A DNA stretch of 64,000 nt from Homoserinimonas sedimenticola (GTDB taxonomy: Bacteria > Actinomycetota > Actinomycetes > Actinomycetales > Microbacteriaceae): NCBI RefSeq assembly GCF_026094475.1, contig NZ_JAPELL010000001.1:1760326-1824325 (forward strand), given 5' to 3'. This document shows, in pieces, positions 17,690 to 26,177 of this stretch (within the stretch, counting starts at the first letter, position 1; every line of letters begins with the position of its first letter). The translations under genes and the position numbers were made by a program. The notes beneath the pieces are model-generated. The model was given only the letters and a program-made list of their open reading frames with translations. It searched no databases and was not told the origin of the DNA.

Positions 17690-19344
17690 CGGCGACGGAT
17701 GCCGAGGAGTCAGGCAACCTCCGCCGGTCGAGCGCCCTCCTCGCGTCGGGAACGATCGTCAGCCGCGTTCTCGGCTTCATCAAAGCCATCGTGCTCGCGC
17801 AGACGATCGGGCAGACCGGCGCCGCGGCGGCCGATGCGTTCGGAATCGCAAACCAGCTGCCCAACAACATCTATGCCCTCATCGCGGGGGGCGTGCTGGG
17901 CGCCGTCCTCGTGCCCCAGATTGTGCGCGCGAGCTCGAACGCGGATGAGGGCGCAGCATTCATCAACAAGCTGGTCACCTTGGGGATCGCCGGCTTTGTC
18001 GGCATCACCCTGATCGCGACTCTCGCGGCACCGCTGCTCATTCACCTCTACGCACAGCAGGCGGCGTCTGATGGCGGCGAGGGCTTCTCCGCCAGGGGTA
18101 TCGCCCTCGCGACGGCCTTCGCCTACTGGTGTCTGCCCCAGATCTTCTTCTACGCGCTCTACAGCCTGCTGGGTGAGGTGCTCAACGCGCGCGGCGCCTT
18201 CGGTCCCTTCGCCTGGGCCCCCGCACTCAACAATGTCGTGGCGATCGCAGGCCTCGTGCTCTTCCAGCTGTTCTTCGGTGGCGCCGAGACCAACAGCGCC
18301 GTCGAAGTCTGGACGACCGAGCGCATCGTGCTGCTCGCGGGGACGGCCACCCTCGGCATCGCCACCCAGGCACTGGTGTTGCTGTTCTTCTGGCGCAGGG
18401 CCGGCATCCGCTATCGGCCGGACTTCCAGTGGCGGGGTGTCGGGCTTGCCAGGACGGGACGTACAGCCGGCTGGATCTTCGCCATGATTCTCGTGACCCA
18501 GTTGGCGGGCATCGTGCAGGTCAATGTCGCCTCCCTCGCGGCGGGGGCGGGCGCGGGCGTCGCGACCCTGCAGAACTCCTGGCTCATCTTCATGCTGCCG
18601 CACTCGGTCATCGCGGTCTCGATCGCGACCGTCTTCTTCACGCGCATGAGCGGCAACGCGCACGAGGGCGACCTTGACGCGGTCAAGACGGATGTCTCGG
18701 CCTCCCTCCGCTCGATCGGCCTCATCGTCTCTCTCGCCGCCGTCACCCTCATCGTCGTTGCCGCCCCCTTCGCCCGGATGTTCGAGCGCGAGCACGAGGA
18801 CGTGCTCGCGATGGCCGCCGTGATCGCCATGTACATGGTGGGACTCGTGCCCTTCAGCGCGGTCTTCGTGTTGCAGCGCACCTTCTACGCGCTGGAGGAC
18901 ACGCGCACCGTCTTCTTCATCGAGGTCGTCAAGTCAGCGCTGTTTGTCGCGGGCTTCGTCGCCTGCTCGACCCTTCCGGTCGAGTGGATCGGCGTGGGCA
19001 TCGCCGCCGTGTCGTCGCTCACGTTCCTGCTCCAGTTCCTCATGACCTTCGCCGTGCTTCGGCGCCGGCTCGGAGGTTTCGGGGGACGGACCCTCCTCGT
19101 GCGCCACGCGGAGTACCTGCTGGCGGCTGGCGTCGCCTCGGCTGTGGGAGCGGGCGTGCTCCTCCTGCTCGGCGGCCTCTCCGCGGATGGATTCGCGCTC
19201 GCGAACGCCGTCACCGCGATCGTCACGATGGCCGCCGTCGGCGTACCCATGGCAATCGTCTACGCGGGCGTGCTCGCCCTCCTGCGCAACCCCGACCTGC
19301 TGCTCGTGCGGGATCTCGTGCTGCGTCGCATCCGCCGCTCGTAA
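17686..19344 (+). CDS. murJ: lipid II flippase MurJ
   Basis: Exports lipid II across the membrane for peptidoglycan synthesis. 552 aa with about 14 TM segments. ALLASGTIVSRVLGFIKAIVLA near residues 15-36 is the conserved MVF N-terminus (SRxLGxxR/K), and FGIANQLPNNIYALIAGGVLG follows. It lacks the pseudokinase extension of mycobacterial MviN, as usual outside mycobacteria. GTG start overlapping the DUF6049 stop. The trxB-trxA pair follows with its own promoter-like element. Confidence 0.95.
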   Translation: MTATDAEESGNLRRSSALLASGTIVSRVLGFIKAIVLAQTIGQTGAAAADAFGIANQLPNNIYALIAGGVLGAVLVPQIVRASSNADEGAAFINKLVTLGIAGFVGITLIATLAAPLLIHLYAQQAASDGGEGFSARGIALATAFAYWCLPQIFFYALYSLLGEVLNARGAFGPFAWAPALNNVVAIAGLVLFQLFFGGAETNSAVEVWTTERIVLLAGTATLGIATQALVLLFFWRRAGIRYRPDFQWRGVGLARTGRTAGWIFAMILVTQLAGIVQVNVASLAAGAGAGVATLQNSWLIFMLPHSVIAVSIATVFFTRMSGNAHEGDLDAVKTDVSASLRSIGLIVSLAAVTLIVVAAPFARMFEREHEDVLAMAAVIAMYMVGLVPFSAVFVLQRTFYALEDTRTVFFIEVVKSALFVAGFVACSTLPVEWIGVGIAAVSSLTFLLQFLMTFAVLRRRLGGFGGRTLLVRHAEYLLAAGVASAVGAGVLLLLGGLSADGFALANAVTAIVTMAAVGVPMAIVYAGVLALLRNPDLLLVRDLVLRRIRRS

Positions 19345-19373
19345 CGCACGGCGGGCACGGAATAGCCCGCGAA

Positions 19374-19379
19374 TAGGAT
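19374..19379 (+). promoter_or_regulatory. -10-like TAGGAT before trxB
   Basis: TAGGAT about 40 nt upstream of the trxB GTG. The short inverted repeat GCGGGC...GCCCGC just before it may end murJ transcription. No clear -35. Confidence 0.35.
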
Positions 19380-19419
19380 GTGTTGTACCGCTCACGACAC
19401 GATCCGAAGGAGGGCGCCC

Positions 19420-20397
19420 GTGCGCCACTTGATCATCATCGGCTCCGGCCCGGCCGGCTACACGGCGGCGATCTACGCCGCCCGCGGCGGTCTCGAACCC
19501 CTGCTCATCGCGAGCTCGGTCGAGGCGGGCGGCGAGCTCATGAAGACGACAGAGGTGGAGAACTTCCCCGGCTTCCCGGAGGGCATCATGGGCCCTGACC
19601 TTATGGAGCGCTTCCGCCAGCAGGCCGAGCGTTTCGGCACCGAGGTCGTCATGGACGACGTCGTCGAGCTCGAGGTCGAGGGCGACGTCAAGCGCGTGAC
19701 CCTCGGCAACGGCGATGTGCACGAGGCCCACGCCGTAATCTTCGCGACGGGCTCCGCCTACCGCAAGCTGGGCATCCCCGACGAGGAGCGTCTGAGCGGC
19801 TACGGCGTCTCGTGGTGTGCCACGTGTGACGGGTTCTTCTTCCGCCAGAAGACGATCGCGGTCGTCGGCGGCGGCGACTCGGCGATGGAGGAGGCGACGT
19901 TCCTCACCAAGTTCGCCGACAAGGTGTACCTGATCCACCGCAGCGAGGAGCTGCGTGCCTCCAAGGCCATGCAGGATCGTGCCCACGCCGACCCCAAGAT
20001 CGAGTTCCTGCTCAACAAGAAGGTCGAGCACATCTACGGCGCCGACTCCGTCACGGGCGTCGGCCTCGTCGACACGGTCGACGGCAGCGAGACGACGCTC
20101 GACGTGCAGGGCCTGTTCATCGCGATCGGCGCCGACCCCCGCACGCACCTGGTGCACGGCAAGCTGGAATTGACGGATGCTGGCACCATCGCCGTCGAGG
20201 GCCGCAGTTCGCGCACCTCCGTGCCCGGTGTCTTTGCGGCAGGCGACGTCGTCGACCCCACCTACCGGCAGGCCATCACGGCGGCCGGCTCCGGCACGGT
20301 CGCAGCGCTCGACGCCGAGCACTACCTCTCCGCCCGCATCGACTCGGGTGTCGCCGACCCGATCCCCCAGGCGCCACTCGAGCCCGCGGCATCCTGA
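19420..20397 (+). CDS. trxB: thioredoxin reductase
   Basis: FAD enzyme moving electrons from NADPH to thioredoxin. 325 aa. FAD-binding IIGSGPAGYTAA (residues 6-17), redox-active CATC (133-136), NADPH motif VVGGGDSAMEEA (148-159) and the C-terminal FAD motif GVFAAGDVVDPTYRQ are all present. The GTG at 19420 sits 6 nt behind GAAGGAGG, which settles the start; the longer reading to 19378 has no ribosome site. trxA follows 30 bp later. Confidence 0.96.
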   Translation: MRHLIIIGSGPAGYTAAIYAARGGLEPLLIASSVEAGGELMKTTEVENFPGFPEGIMGPDLMERFRQQAERFGTEVVMDDVVELEVEGDVKRVTLGNGDVHEAHAVIFATGSAYRKLGIPDEERLSGYGVSWCATCDGFFFRQKTIAVVGGGDSAMEEATFLTKFADKVYLIHRSEELRASKAMQDRAHADPKIEFLLNKKVEHIYGADSVTGVGLVDTVDGSETTLDVQGLFIAIGADPRTHLVHGKLELTDAGTIAVEGRSSRTSVPGVFAAGDVVDPTYRQAITAAGSGTVAALDAEHYLSARIDSGVADPIPQAPLEPAAS

Positions 20398-20427
20398 CCC
20401 CCGACCCCTCACGAAAGAGAGAACCGT

Positions 20428-20754
20428 ATGTCTAGCGCACGCGACGTCACCGACGCGACCTTCGAGGCCGAGGTGCTGAACTCCGAGAAGCCGATCATGG
20501 TTGACTTCTGGGCCGAGTGGTGTGGTCCCTGCCGCGCCGTGTCGCCCATCCTCGACCAGATCGCCTCCGAGCACTCCGACAAGCTCGAGATCGTCAAGCT
20601 CAACGTCGACGACAACCCGCAGACCGCCATGAAGTACCAGATCACCTCGATCCCCGCGATGAAGGTGTTCAAGGGCGGCGAGGTCGTCAAGACCGTCATC
20701 GGTGCCAAGCCGAAGCCGGCCCTCGAGGCCGACCTCGCGGAGTTCATCAAGTAG
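20428..20754 (+). CDS. trxA: thioredoxin
   Basis: 108-aa cytosolic disulfide reductant. Active site WCGPC at residues 31-35 and the cis-proline segment TSIPAMKVF (about 73-81) are intact. It lies directly behind trxB and is followed by a strong terminator, so trxB-trxA form one unit. Confidence 0.97.
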   Translation: MSSARDVTDATFEAEVLNSEKPIMVDFWAEWCGPCRAVSPILDQIASEHSDKLEIVKLNVDDNPQTAMKYQITSIPAMKVFKGGEVVKTVIGAKPKPALEADLAEFIK

Positions 20755-20765
20755 TACCCGCCTCT

Positions 20766-20812
20766 ACGACGGCCCGCCTGCGAAAGCACGGCGGGCCGTC
20801 GTCATTTAGGCT
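20766..20812 (+). terminator. terminator after trxA
   Basis: Perfect 13-bp GC-rich stem (20766-20778 with 20790-20802) around an 11-nt loop, followed by CATTT. A TAGGCT element (20807-20812) right after it may be the promoter of the aminotransferase gene. Confidence 0.8.
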
Positions 20813-20847
20813 TGTGTGATTCACGACCCTGACGACAAGGGACCATC

Positions 20848-22185
20848 ATGGCGCCGCACGAATCCACATCGGGCGGGTCGAGCACGAGATTCGACCCGTG
20901 GTACGACCACTATGCTCACCGCACCGCCGGTCTGAGCGCATCCGAGGTTCGAGCACTCTTCGCCGTCGCATCCCGCCCCGAGGTCGTCTCGCTCGCTGGC
21001 GGAATGCCCTACGTGTCAGCGTTGCCGCCTGAGCTGGTCACCTCCTCCCTCGAGCGTGTCATGCGTGATTCCGGGCCGACCGCGCTGCAGTACGGCTCTG
21101 GCCAGGGCACCCCGGAACTGCGCGAGCGGATCCTCGAGATCATGGCGCTCGAGGGTATCCGCGGCAGCGTCGACGACGTGGTCGTGACGACCGGATCGCA
21201 GCAGGCCCTCGACCTCGTCACGAAGCTCTTCATCGACCCGGGCGACGTCATTCTTGCCGAAGCGCCCAGCTATGTGGGAGCGATCGGAGTCTTCCGCTCC
21301 TACCAGGCCGAGGTCGCGCACGTGCTGATGGACGAGGACGGCCTCATTCCGCAGGCCCTCCGCGAGGCGATCGAGCGTCTCAAGGCCGCGGGCAAGCGGA
21401 TCAAGTTCCTTTACACGATCCCCACGTTCCACAACCCGGCCGGTGTCACCCTGACGTGGGAGCGTCGGCTCGAGATCCTCGAGATCTGCCGTGCCAACGA
21501 CATCCTCGTGCTGGAGGACAACCCCTACGGCCTCCTCTACTTCGACACGCCCCCACCCCACGCGATGCGCTCGATCGAGGAGGACGGGGTCATCTACCTC
21601 GGGAGCTTCTCCAAGACCTTCGCCCCCGGCTTCCGCGTGGGCTGGGCGCTCGCGCCGCACGCGATCCGCGAGAAGCTGATCCTCGCCAACGAATCGGCCA
21701 CGCTGTGCCCCAGCTCCTTCAGCCAGTTCGCCATCACGGAGTACCTCGCGACCTCCGACTGGAAGGGTCAGATCGATGCCTTCCGCGGCGTGTACCGCAG
21801 CCGACGCGATGCCATGCTCTCTTCGTTGCAGGAGCACCTGCCCGAGATGGAGTGGACCGTCCCGAACGGCGGCTTCTACGTCTGGCTGCAGCTGCCTCCC
21901 ACTCTCGATTCCAAGGAGATGCTGCCGCGCGCCGTCAAGGAGCTGGTCGCCTACACGCCGGGCACGGCCTTCTACGCCGACGGCGGCGGACGCAACATGA
22001 TGCGGCTGTCGTTCTGCTACCCCAACGAGGAGACGATTCGCACGGGCATCCGTCGCCTCACCTCCGTGATCAACGGTGAGCTCGAGCTGCTCAACACCTT
22101 CGCCTCCAGCGGGCCGGTCGTCACGGGCCAGATCCCGGTCATCAGTCCCGCTCACGTCACGAGCCCGCCGCCCAACACGAACTGA
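20848..22185 (+). CDS. PLP-dependent aminotransferase (MocR/LysN-like catalytic domain)
   Basis: 445-aa class I aminotransferase resembling 2-aminoadipate/aromatic aminotransferases and the catalytic half of MocR proteins, but without a GntR DNA-binding domain. Landmarks: SLAGGMPYVSALP (48-60), TTGSQQALDL (114-123), IPTFHNPAGV (191-200), EDNPYGLLYFD (223-233) and the PLP lysine in GSFSKTFAPGFRVGW (K256). AAGGGA precedes the ATG. It occupies the conserved position between trxA and the par genes. The substrate is not evident. A Thr/Pro-rich tail follows the catalytic fold. Confidence 0.9.
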   Translation: MAPHESTSGGSSTRFDPWYDHYAHRTAGLSASEVRALFAVASRPEVVSLAGGMPYVSALPPELVTSSLERVMRDSGPTALQYGSGQGTPELRERILEIMALEGIRGSVDDVVVTTGSQQALDLVTKLFIDPGDVILAEAPSYVGAIGVFRSYQAEVAHVLMDEDGLIPQALREAIERLKAAGKRIKFLYTIPTFHNPAGVTLTWERRLEILEICRANDILVLEDNPYGLLYFDTPPPHAMRSIEEDGVIYLGSFSKTFAPGFRVGWALAPHAIREKLILANESATLCPSSFSQFAITEYLATSDWKGQIDAFRGVYRSRRDAMLSSLQEHLPEMEWTVPNGGFYVWLQLPPTLDSKEMLPRAVKELVAYTPGTAFYADGGGRNMMRLSFCYPNEETIRTGIRRLTSVINGELELLNTFASSGPVVTGQIPVISPAHVTSPPPNTN

Positions 22186-22203
22186 CGCGCAAGGAACCAC
22201 ACC

Positions 22204-23166
22204 ATGGACGAGTTCACCCCGCGCACGGTCCTTATCCTCGCCGGCGGCATCTCGCATGAGCGGGATGTCTCCCTGCGTTCGGGCCGTCGCATCGCTGACA
22301 GCCTCCGGGCGCAGGGCATCTCGGTTGAGCTGAGAGACCCGGATGCCACGCTCTTCGCCTATCTCGAGGCAAGCCAGCCCGATGTGGTGTGGCCCGCCCT
22401 GCACGGGGCCGGGGGAGAGGATGGCTCACTCCGCGGCCTTCTCGACTTCGTGAATGTACCCTTCGTGGGGTCGCGCGCCGCGGCATCCCGGCTCGCCTGG
22501 GACAAGCCGACCGCGAAGGCGCTCGTCGACCGGGCGGGGGTGACGACTCCGCGGGCCATTGCGCTCTCGCGCGACACCTTCCGCGATCTCGGTGCCGTCA
22601 ATGTGCTCGACCGCATCTCCGCAGAACTGAGCGGACCGGTCGTCGTCAAGCCTGCGCAGGGTGGCTCGGCTCAGGGGGTCACGATCGTCGACGACCCCGA
22701 GGATCTGGCGAGTGCCATGGTGCACGCCTACCGCTACTGGGATGTCGCTCTCGTCGAGCAGAAGATCGTGGGCACCGAGATCTCGGTGTGTGTGATCGAC
22801 ACGGGGGACGGACCCGTCGCCCTCGCCCCCGTGGAGATCGAGCCGATCTCGGGGTTCTACAGTTTTGAGGCGCGCTACAACGCGGGGGAGACCCGTTTCT
22901 ACACGCCCGCTCGGGTCTCCGACGAGGTCGCCGCGCGGGCCTCCGAGATGGCCATCGCGGCGCACTCGACTCTGGGGCTCCGCCACATCTCCCGCGTCGA
23001 CATCATGGTCGACGGGGCAGGAACACCCTTCTTCTTGGAGGCGAGCGTCATGCCCGGGCTTACCGAAACGTCACTCTTCCCCCGCGCGCTCGAGGTCGCC
23101 GGGCACGATGTCGGCTGGGCATATCTGGCACTCTGCCAAGCTGCCGTGCGGGAGTCTCGCGCATAA
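22204..23166 (+). CDS. D-alanine--D-alanine ligase family ATP-grasp protein
   Basis: 320-aa ATP-grasp enzyme with the Ddl layout: N-terminal VLILAGGISHERDVSLRSG (residues 9-27), WPALHGAGGEDGSLRGLLD (about 61-79), ATP-binding VVVKPAQGGSAQGV (about 140-153), and the metal-binding end FFLEASVMPGLTETSLFPRA. In authentic Ddl the last motif reads EVNTxPG; here it is EASVMPG, so the usual metal-ligating Asn is replaced and the substrate may be another amino acid or peptide. It starts 18 bp after the aminotransferase. A second, canonical ddl is likely elsewhere. Confidence 0.85.
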   Translation: MDEFTPRTVLILAGGISHERDVSLRSGRRIADSLRAQGISVELRDPDATLFAYLEASQPDVVWPALHGAGGEDGSLRGLLDFVNVPFVGSRAAASRLAWDKPTAKALVDRAGVTTPRAIALSRDTFRDLGAVNVLDRISAELSGPVVVKPAQGGSAQGVTIVDDPEDLASAMVHAYRYWDVALVEQKIVGTEISVCVIDTGDGPVALAPVEIEPISGFYSFEARYNAGETRFYTPARVSDEVAARASEMAIAAHSTLGLRHISRVDIMVDGAGTPFFLEASVMPGLTETSLFPRALEVAGHDVGWAYLALCQAAVRESRA

Positions 23167-23182
23167 ACCCCTGATCAGGGGT
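23167..23182. terminator. palindrome between convergent ligase gene and parB
   Basis: Perfect 16-bp palindrome ACCCC-TGATCA-GGGGT directly after the ligase stop, followed by GGTTT. Likely a short bidirectional terminator. Confidence 0.45.
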
Positions 23183-23192
23183 GGTTTCTGCG

Positions 23193-24152
23193 CTAGCTGA
23201 AGCCGGGGTCGTCGAGTTCCGCGAGAATCCGGTTGAGGTCGCCCACGGTTGCGAAGTCGATCACGATCGAGCCCTTGGTCGCCCCCAAAGTGATCTTGAC
23301 GCGGGTGTCGAGCCGGTCACCCAGCCGCTCTGCGATCTCATCGAGCTGGCCCTGGCGCCCACCGCGCGCGGGCTTCGGTGCGCGCTTCGGCTTGTTTGAG
23401 ACGGTCCCCGCCGCGGCCTCGGCCGAACGCACCGAAAGGTCCTCGTTGACGATTTTGTCGGCCAGCCGCACCATCGCCTCAGGATCACCCGTAGAGAGGA
23501 TGGCACGGGCGTGACCTGCACTCAGGACGCCCGACGCGACCCGCTGCTGCACGGCCTCGGGCAACCTCAGAAGTCGGAGCGTGTTCGTGATCTGTGGTCG
23601 TGATCGACCGATACGCTCCGCCAGCTGGTCCTGAGTGATGCCGAAGTCGGCGAGGAGCTGCTGATAGGCGGATGCCTCTTCCAATGGATTGAGGTTGGCC
23701 CTGTGCAGGTTCTCGAGGAGGGCGTCCCGCAGCATGGCATCGTCTGCCGTGTTCTTGATGACGGCCGGAATTGTGGGAAGTCCGAGGTGCTTCGTCGCGC
23801 GGAGACGCCGCTCGCCCATGACGAGCTCGTACTTCGGACCCTCCTCGGAAGCATCCGCGATCGGGCGCACGACAATGGGCTGAAGCACGCCAAACTCGCG
23901 GATCGAATGGATGAGCTCTTCGAGCTCCTCCTGGAGAAAGACATGCCGCGGCTGGTTCGCGTTGGGAACGATCTGCTCGGGATCGATGTTCGCCAGCTGG
24001 GCACCGGGTACGGTCGCGAGTTCCTCGCCGCTGTCCGTCGGGGCTTTGCTGCTCGTGGGGAAGAAAACATCGACGGGGCGCGAGGGCGTTCCCTCGTCCG
24101 TGGGGATGAGGGCTCCGATTCCGCGTCCCAGTCCCGTGCGCTTTGCTGCCAT
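23193..24152 (-). CDS. parB: chromosome partitioning protein ParB
   Basis: CTP-dependent DNA clamp that loads at parS near the origin. 319 aa. N-terminal ParA-interaction tip TGLGRGIGALIP (6-17), CTP-binding boxes including GERRLRA (113-119) and ENLHRANLNPLEEA (147-160), a helix-turn-helix around 166-200 (GITQDQLAERIGRSRPQITN) for parS, and a C-terminal dimerisation domain. Ribosome site AGAAGG. It lies 171 bp after parA, the gap holding a 15-bp tandem array; cognate parS sites are at 25405 and 26162. Confidence 0.96.
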   Translation of the reverse strand: MAAKRTGLGRGIGALIPTDEGTPSRPVDVFFPTSSKAPTDSGEELATVPGAQLANIDPEQIVPNANQPRHVFLQEELEELIHSIREFGVLQPIVVRPIADASEEGPKYELVMGERRLRATKHLGLPTIPAVIKNTADDAMLRDALLENLHRANLNPLEEASAYQQLLADFGITQDQLAERIGRSRPQITNTLRLLRLPEAVQQRVASGVLSAGHARAILSTGDPEAMVRLADKIVNEDLSVRSAEAAAGTVSNKPKRAPKPARGGRQGQLDEIAERLGDRLDTRVKITLGATKGSIVIDFATVGDLNRILAELDDPGFS

Positions 24153-24200
24153 CGTCGTCCTTCTGTTCGTTCCTGTGTTGAGAGATTAGTGGGGGCTGGG

Positions 24201-24290
24201 CCAATCAGCACTGGTCCAATCAGCACTGGTCCAATCAGCACTGGTCCAATCAGCACTCGGCCAGCCTGCGCTGGTCCAGTCTGCGCTGGG
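24201..24290. repeat. 15-bp tandem repeat array between parA and parB
   Basis: Six head-to-tail 15-bp units. Units 1-3 (24201-24245) are identical CCAATCAGCACTGGT, unit 4 (24246-24260) differs at two bases, and units 5-6 (24261-24290) are more diverged but keep the CCAG...CTGG frame. The unit contains TGG and CCA at its junction (CTGGTCCA), so the array has regular short inverted repeats. It lies in the parA-parB leader. Confidence 0.9.
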
Positions 24291-24323
24291 CGTGAGCAGC
24301 AAGGGGCTGGACCGGCGCTGGAC

Positions 24324-25412
24324 TTAGTTCGTGCTGCTCCCGGGGGCGCCGCGCCGCGCGATCTCGGCCGCCGCCTCGAGGTAGGAGATCGAGCCGGGGG
24401 AGTTGGTGTCGTAGCTGATGACGCTGAGCCCGAAGCTCGGCGCCTCCGAGATCCGCACTGATCTCGGGATGGGCGTGGCCAGGGTCTGCTCGGGAAAGTG
24501 CTGGCGCACCTCGTCGGCCACTTGATTCGAGAGATTGGTGCGTGAATCGTACATGGTGAGCAGGATCGTCGTGACCGAGAGCGTCGGATTGAGGTGTCGT
24601 TCGATCAGCTTGATGTTATTGAGCAGCTGGCTCAGCCCCTCGAGCGCGTAGTACTCGCACTGGATGGGGATGAGCACCTCCTGCGCTGCGACGAAGGCGT
24701 TGATCGTCAGGAGACCAAGCGAGGGCGGGCAGTCGATGAAAACGTAGTGGAACTGCTCCTCGGATTCCTCGAGGAACTTCTCGAGTGCGGAGCGCAACCG
24801 CTGCTCGCGTGCCACCAGAGAAACCAGTTCGATCTCAGCGCCCGCAAGATGGATCGTCGCGGGAAGGCAGTAGAGCTCTCCACCCTCGGGGCTCTTCTTC
24901 ACCGCCTCCGCGATCTCGACGTCGTTGACGATGACGTCGTAGACGCTGATCGTCTCCGAGCGGTGCTCGACACCAAGGGCCGTCGACGCGTTGCCTTGAG
25001 GGTCGAGGTCGATCACGAGCACGCGGGCGCCATTCTTCGCGAGTGCGGCCGCAAGGTTGACGGTCGTAGTTGTCTTACCCACCCCGCCCTTCTGATTCGC
25101 AACCGTGAAGACTCGGGTCCGCGCTGGTAGCGGAAGTTCTTCCGATTCGAGGGCGCGGCGACGCCGGGTGATCTCCGAGAGCTCCCGGGCGAGAGGGGTG
25201 TCCGCGAATCGGCCGAGGGGAGACTCTGATTTCTTTTCCTGCGTGTCACCGGGCGCGTCCGCCCGAGCTGCCGCATCGTCCGACGCTTGCTCCTGCTGCT
25301 CTGCCTCAGGTATCACCGGCGCCGCTTCTGTCACGCCAAAGGCGCTCTCGAGTTCCCTGCGTGCATCCGCATCGAGCTCAGCTCGCGCGTGGTCCTCGTC
25401 GGGATGTTTCAC
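24324..25412 (-). CDS. parA: chromosome partitioning ATPase ParA
   Basis: DNA-binding ATPase that moves ParB-parS complexes. 362 aa from GTG 25412. The first about 98 residues are a charged, Ala/Glu-rich extension of low complexity; the Walker-type domain follows with deviant Walker A KGGVGKTTT (108-116), DLDPQGNAST and FIDCPPSLGLLT. The GTG lies in the middle of a parS site (25405-25420), preceded by AGAGGT; a GTG at 25451 is a weaker alternative. The reading to 25685 runs over rsmG and is rejected. Transcribed rsmG-parA-parB. Confidence 0.95.
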   Translation of the reverse strand: MKHPDEDHARAELDADARRELESAFGVTEAAPVIPEAEQQEQASDDAAARADAPGDTQEKKSESPLGRFADTPLARELSEITRRRRALESEELPLPARTRVFTVANQKGGVGKTTTTVNLAAALAKNGARVLVIDLDPQGNASTALGVEHRSETISVYDVIVNDVEIAEAVKKSPEGGELYCLPATIHLAGAEIELVSLVAREQRLRSALEKFLEESEEQFHYVFIDCPPSLGLLTINAFVAAQEVLIPIQCEYYALEGLSQLLNNIKLIERHLNPTLSVTTILLTMYDSRTNLSNQVADEVRQHFPEQTLATPIPRSVRISEAPSFGLSVISYDTNSPGSISYLEAAAEIARRGAPGSSTN

Positions 25413-25420
25413 GTGAAACC
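25405..25420. promoter_or_regulatory. parS site 1, overlapping the parA start codon
   Basis: TGTTTCACGTGAAACC, one mismatch (last base) from the consensus parS palindrome. The central CAC/GTG supplies the parA GTG on the minus strand. Binding site for ParB. Confidence 0.92.
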
Positions 25421-25524
25421 TCTGTCGTATGGATGGTGAATCGGATGTCACGGCTCTGCGCCAAGACGCCTGGCGAGCCAAGGCCCTGCCGGTGGAAATC
25501 CGGGGCAGCAAACCCCGAATCGGG

Positions 25525-26169
25525 TCAGTCCACTGTAGCCCGAAAGACCCGGGTGGTCTCGGTGCTGAGGTCCTCGCCGAGGGTGAGTATCTCGACATCG
25601 TGGAGCCGATGCTTCCGGATGACCTTGGCGGCGGCATCCACCTCGGCTTCGACGCTCGCGCCCTTGAAGAAGAGGAGTTCGCCACCCGACTTCATGAGGG
25701 GAGCGACTCGAGGTATCAGCTTCGAGAGCGCGCTGACGGCACGTGCCGTGGCCTGATCAAGCCAGGGACTCAGCGTGACGTCTTCCGCTCGGCCTCTGAC
25801 AACCTCCACGTTGTCCAGCTCCAGGAGACCCACTTGCTCCACAAGCCATGCCGTACGGCGCTCCATCGGCTCGATGAGGACGAACTCGACATCAGGCCGC
25901 GCGATCGCGAGGACCAGCCCCGGGAGTCCAGCGCCGCTCCCGATGTCTCCTACACGCCCCGGGCGAAGCAGGGGAGTGAGCAGGGCAGAGTTCACGATGT
26001 GCCGTGTCCATAGCCGCGGAAGTTCGAGGGGGCCAACGAGACCGAGTTCCTCACCTCGTCGCGCAAGGTCGGCGACGAATGCGCGAGCCACCTCGATTCG
26101 GTCGCCGAACAGCTCGACGGCCGCGGCGGGTTCGGGCTCGAGCGCGTCAGGGAGAGGGTGATGTTTCAC
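25525..26169 (-). CDS. rsmG: 16S rRNA (guanine527-N7)-methyltransferase
   Basis: Methylates G527 of 16S rRNA using SAM. 214 aa. SAM motif VGDIGSGAGLPGLVLA near residues 69-84, followed by VEFVLIEPMERRTAWL (about 91-106) and the ARAVSAL segment typical of RsmG/GidB. The start is GTG 26169, itself inside a parS site, giving the N-terminus VKHH. It lies between jag and parA, the classical origin-proximal order. Loss of this gene gives low-level streptomycin resistance in other bacteria. Confidence 0.96.
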   Translation of the reverse strand: MKHHPLPDALEPEPAAAVELFGDRIEVARAFVADLARRGEELGLVGPLELPRLWTRHIVNSALLTPLLRPGRVGDIGSGAGLPGLVLAIARPDVEFVLIEPMERRTAWLVEQVGLLELDNVEVVRGRAEDVTLSPWLDQATARAVSALSKLIPRVAPLMKSGGELLFFKGASVEAEVDAAAKVIRKHRLHDVEILTLGEDLSTETTRVFRATVD

Positions 26170-26177
26170 GTGAAACT
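26162..26177. promoter_or_regulatory. parS site 2, overlapping the rsmG start codon
   Basis: TGTTTCACGTGAAACT, one mismatch (last base) from consensus. Its central GTG on the minus strand is the rsmG start codon. 757 bp from parS site 1. Confidence 0.92.

Noticed and set aside
24201-24290. CRISPR array
   Set aside because: 15-bp units are contiguous with no spacers, and no cas genes are present.
24153-24323. Peptide encoded by the 15-bp repeats (LIGPV repeats)
   Set aside because: Every frame of a 15-bp repeat gives a pentapeptide repeat; no ribosome site or family match, and it overlaps the parB start.
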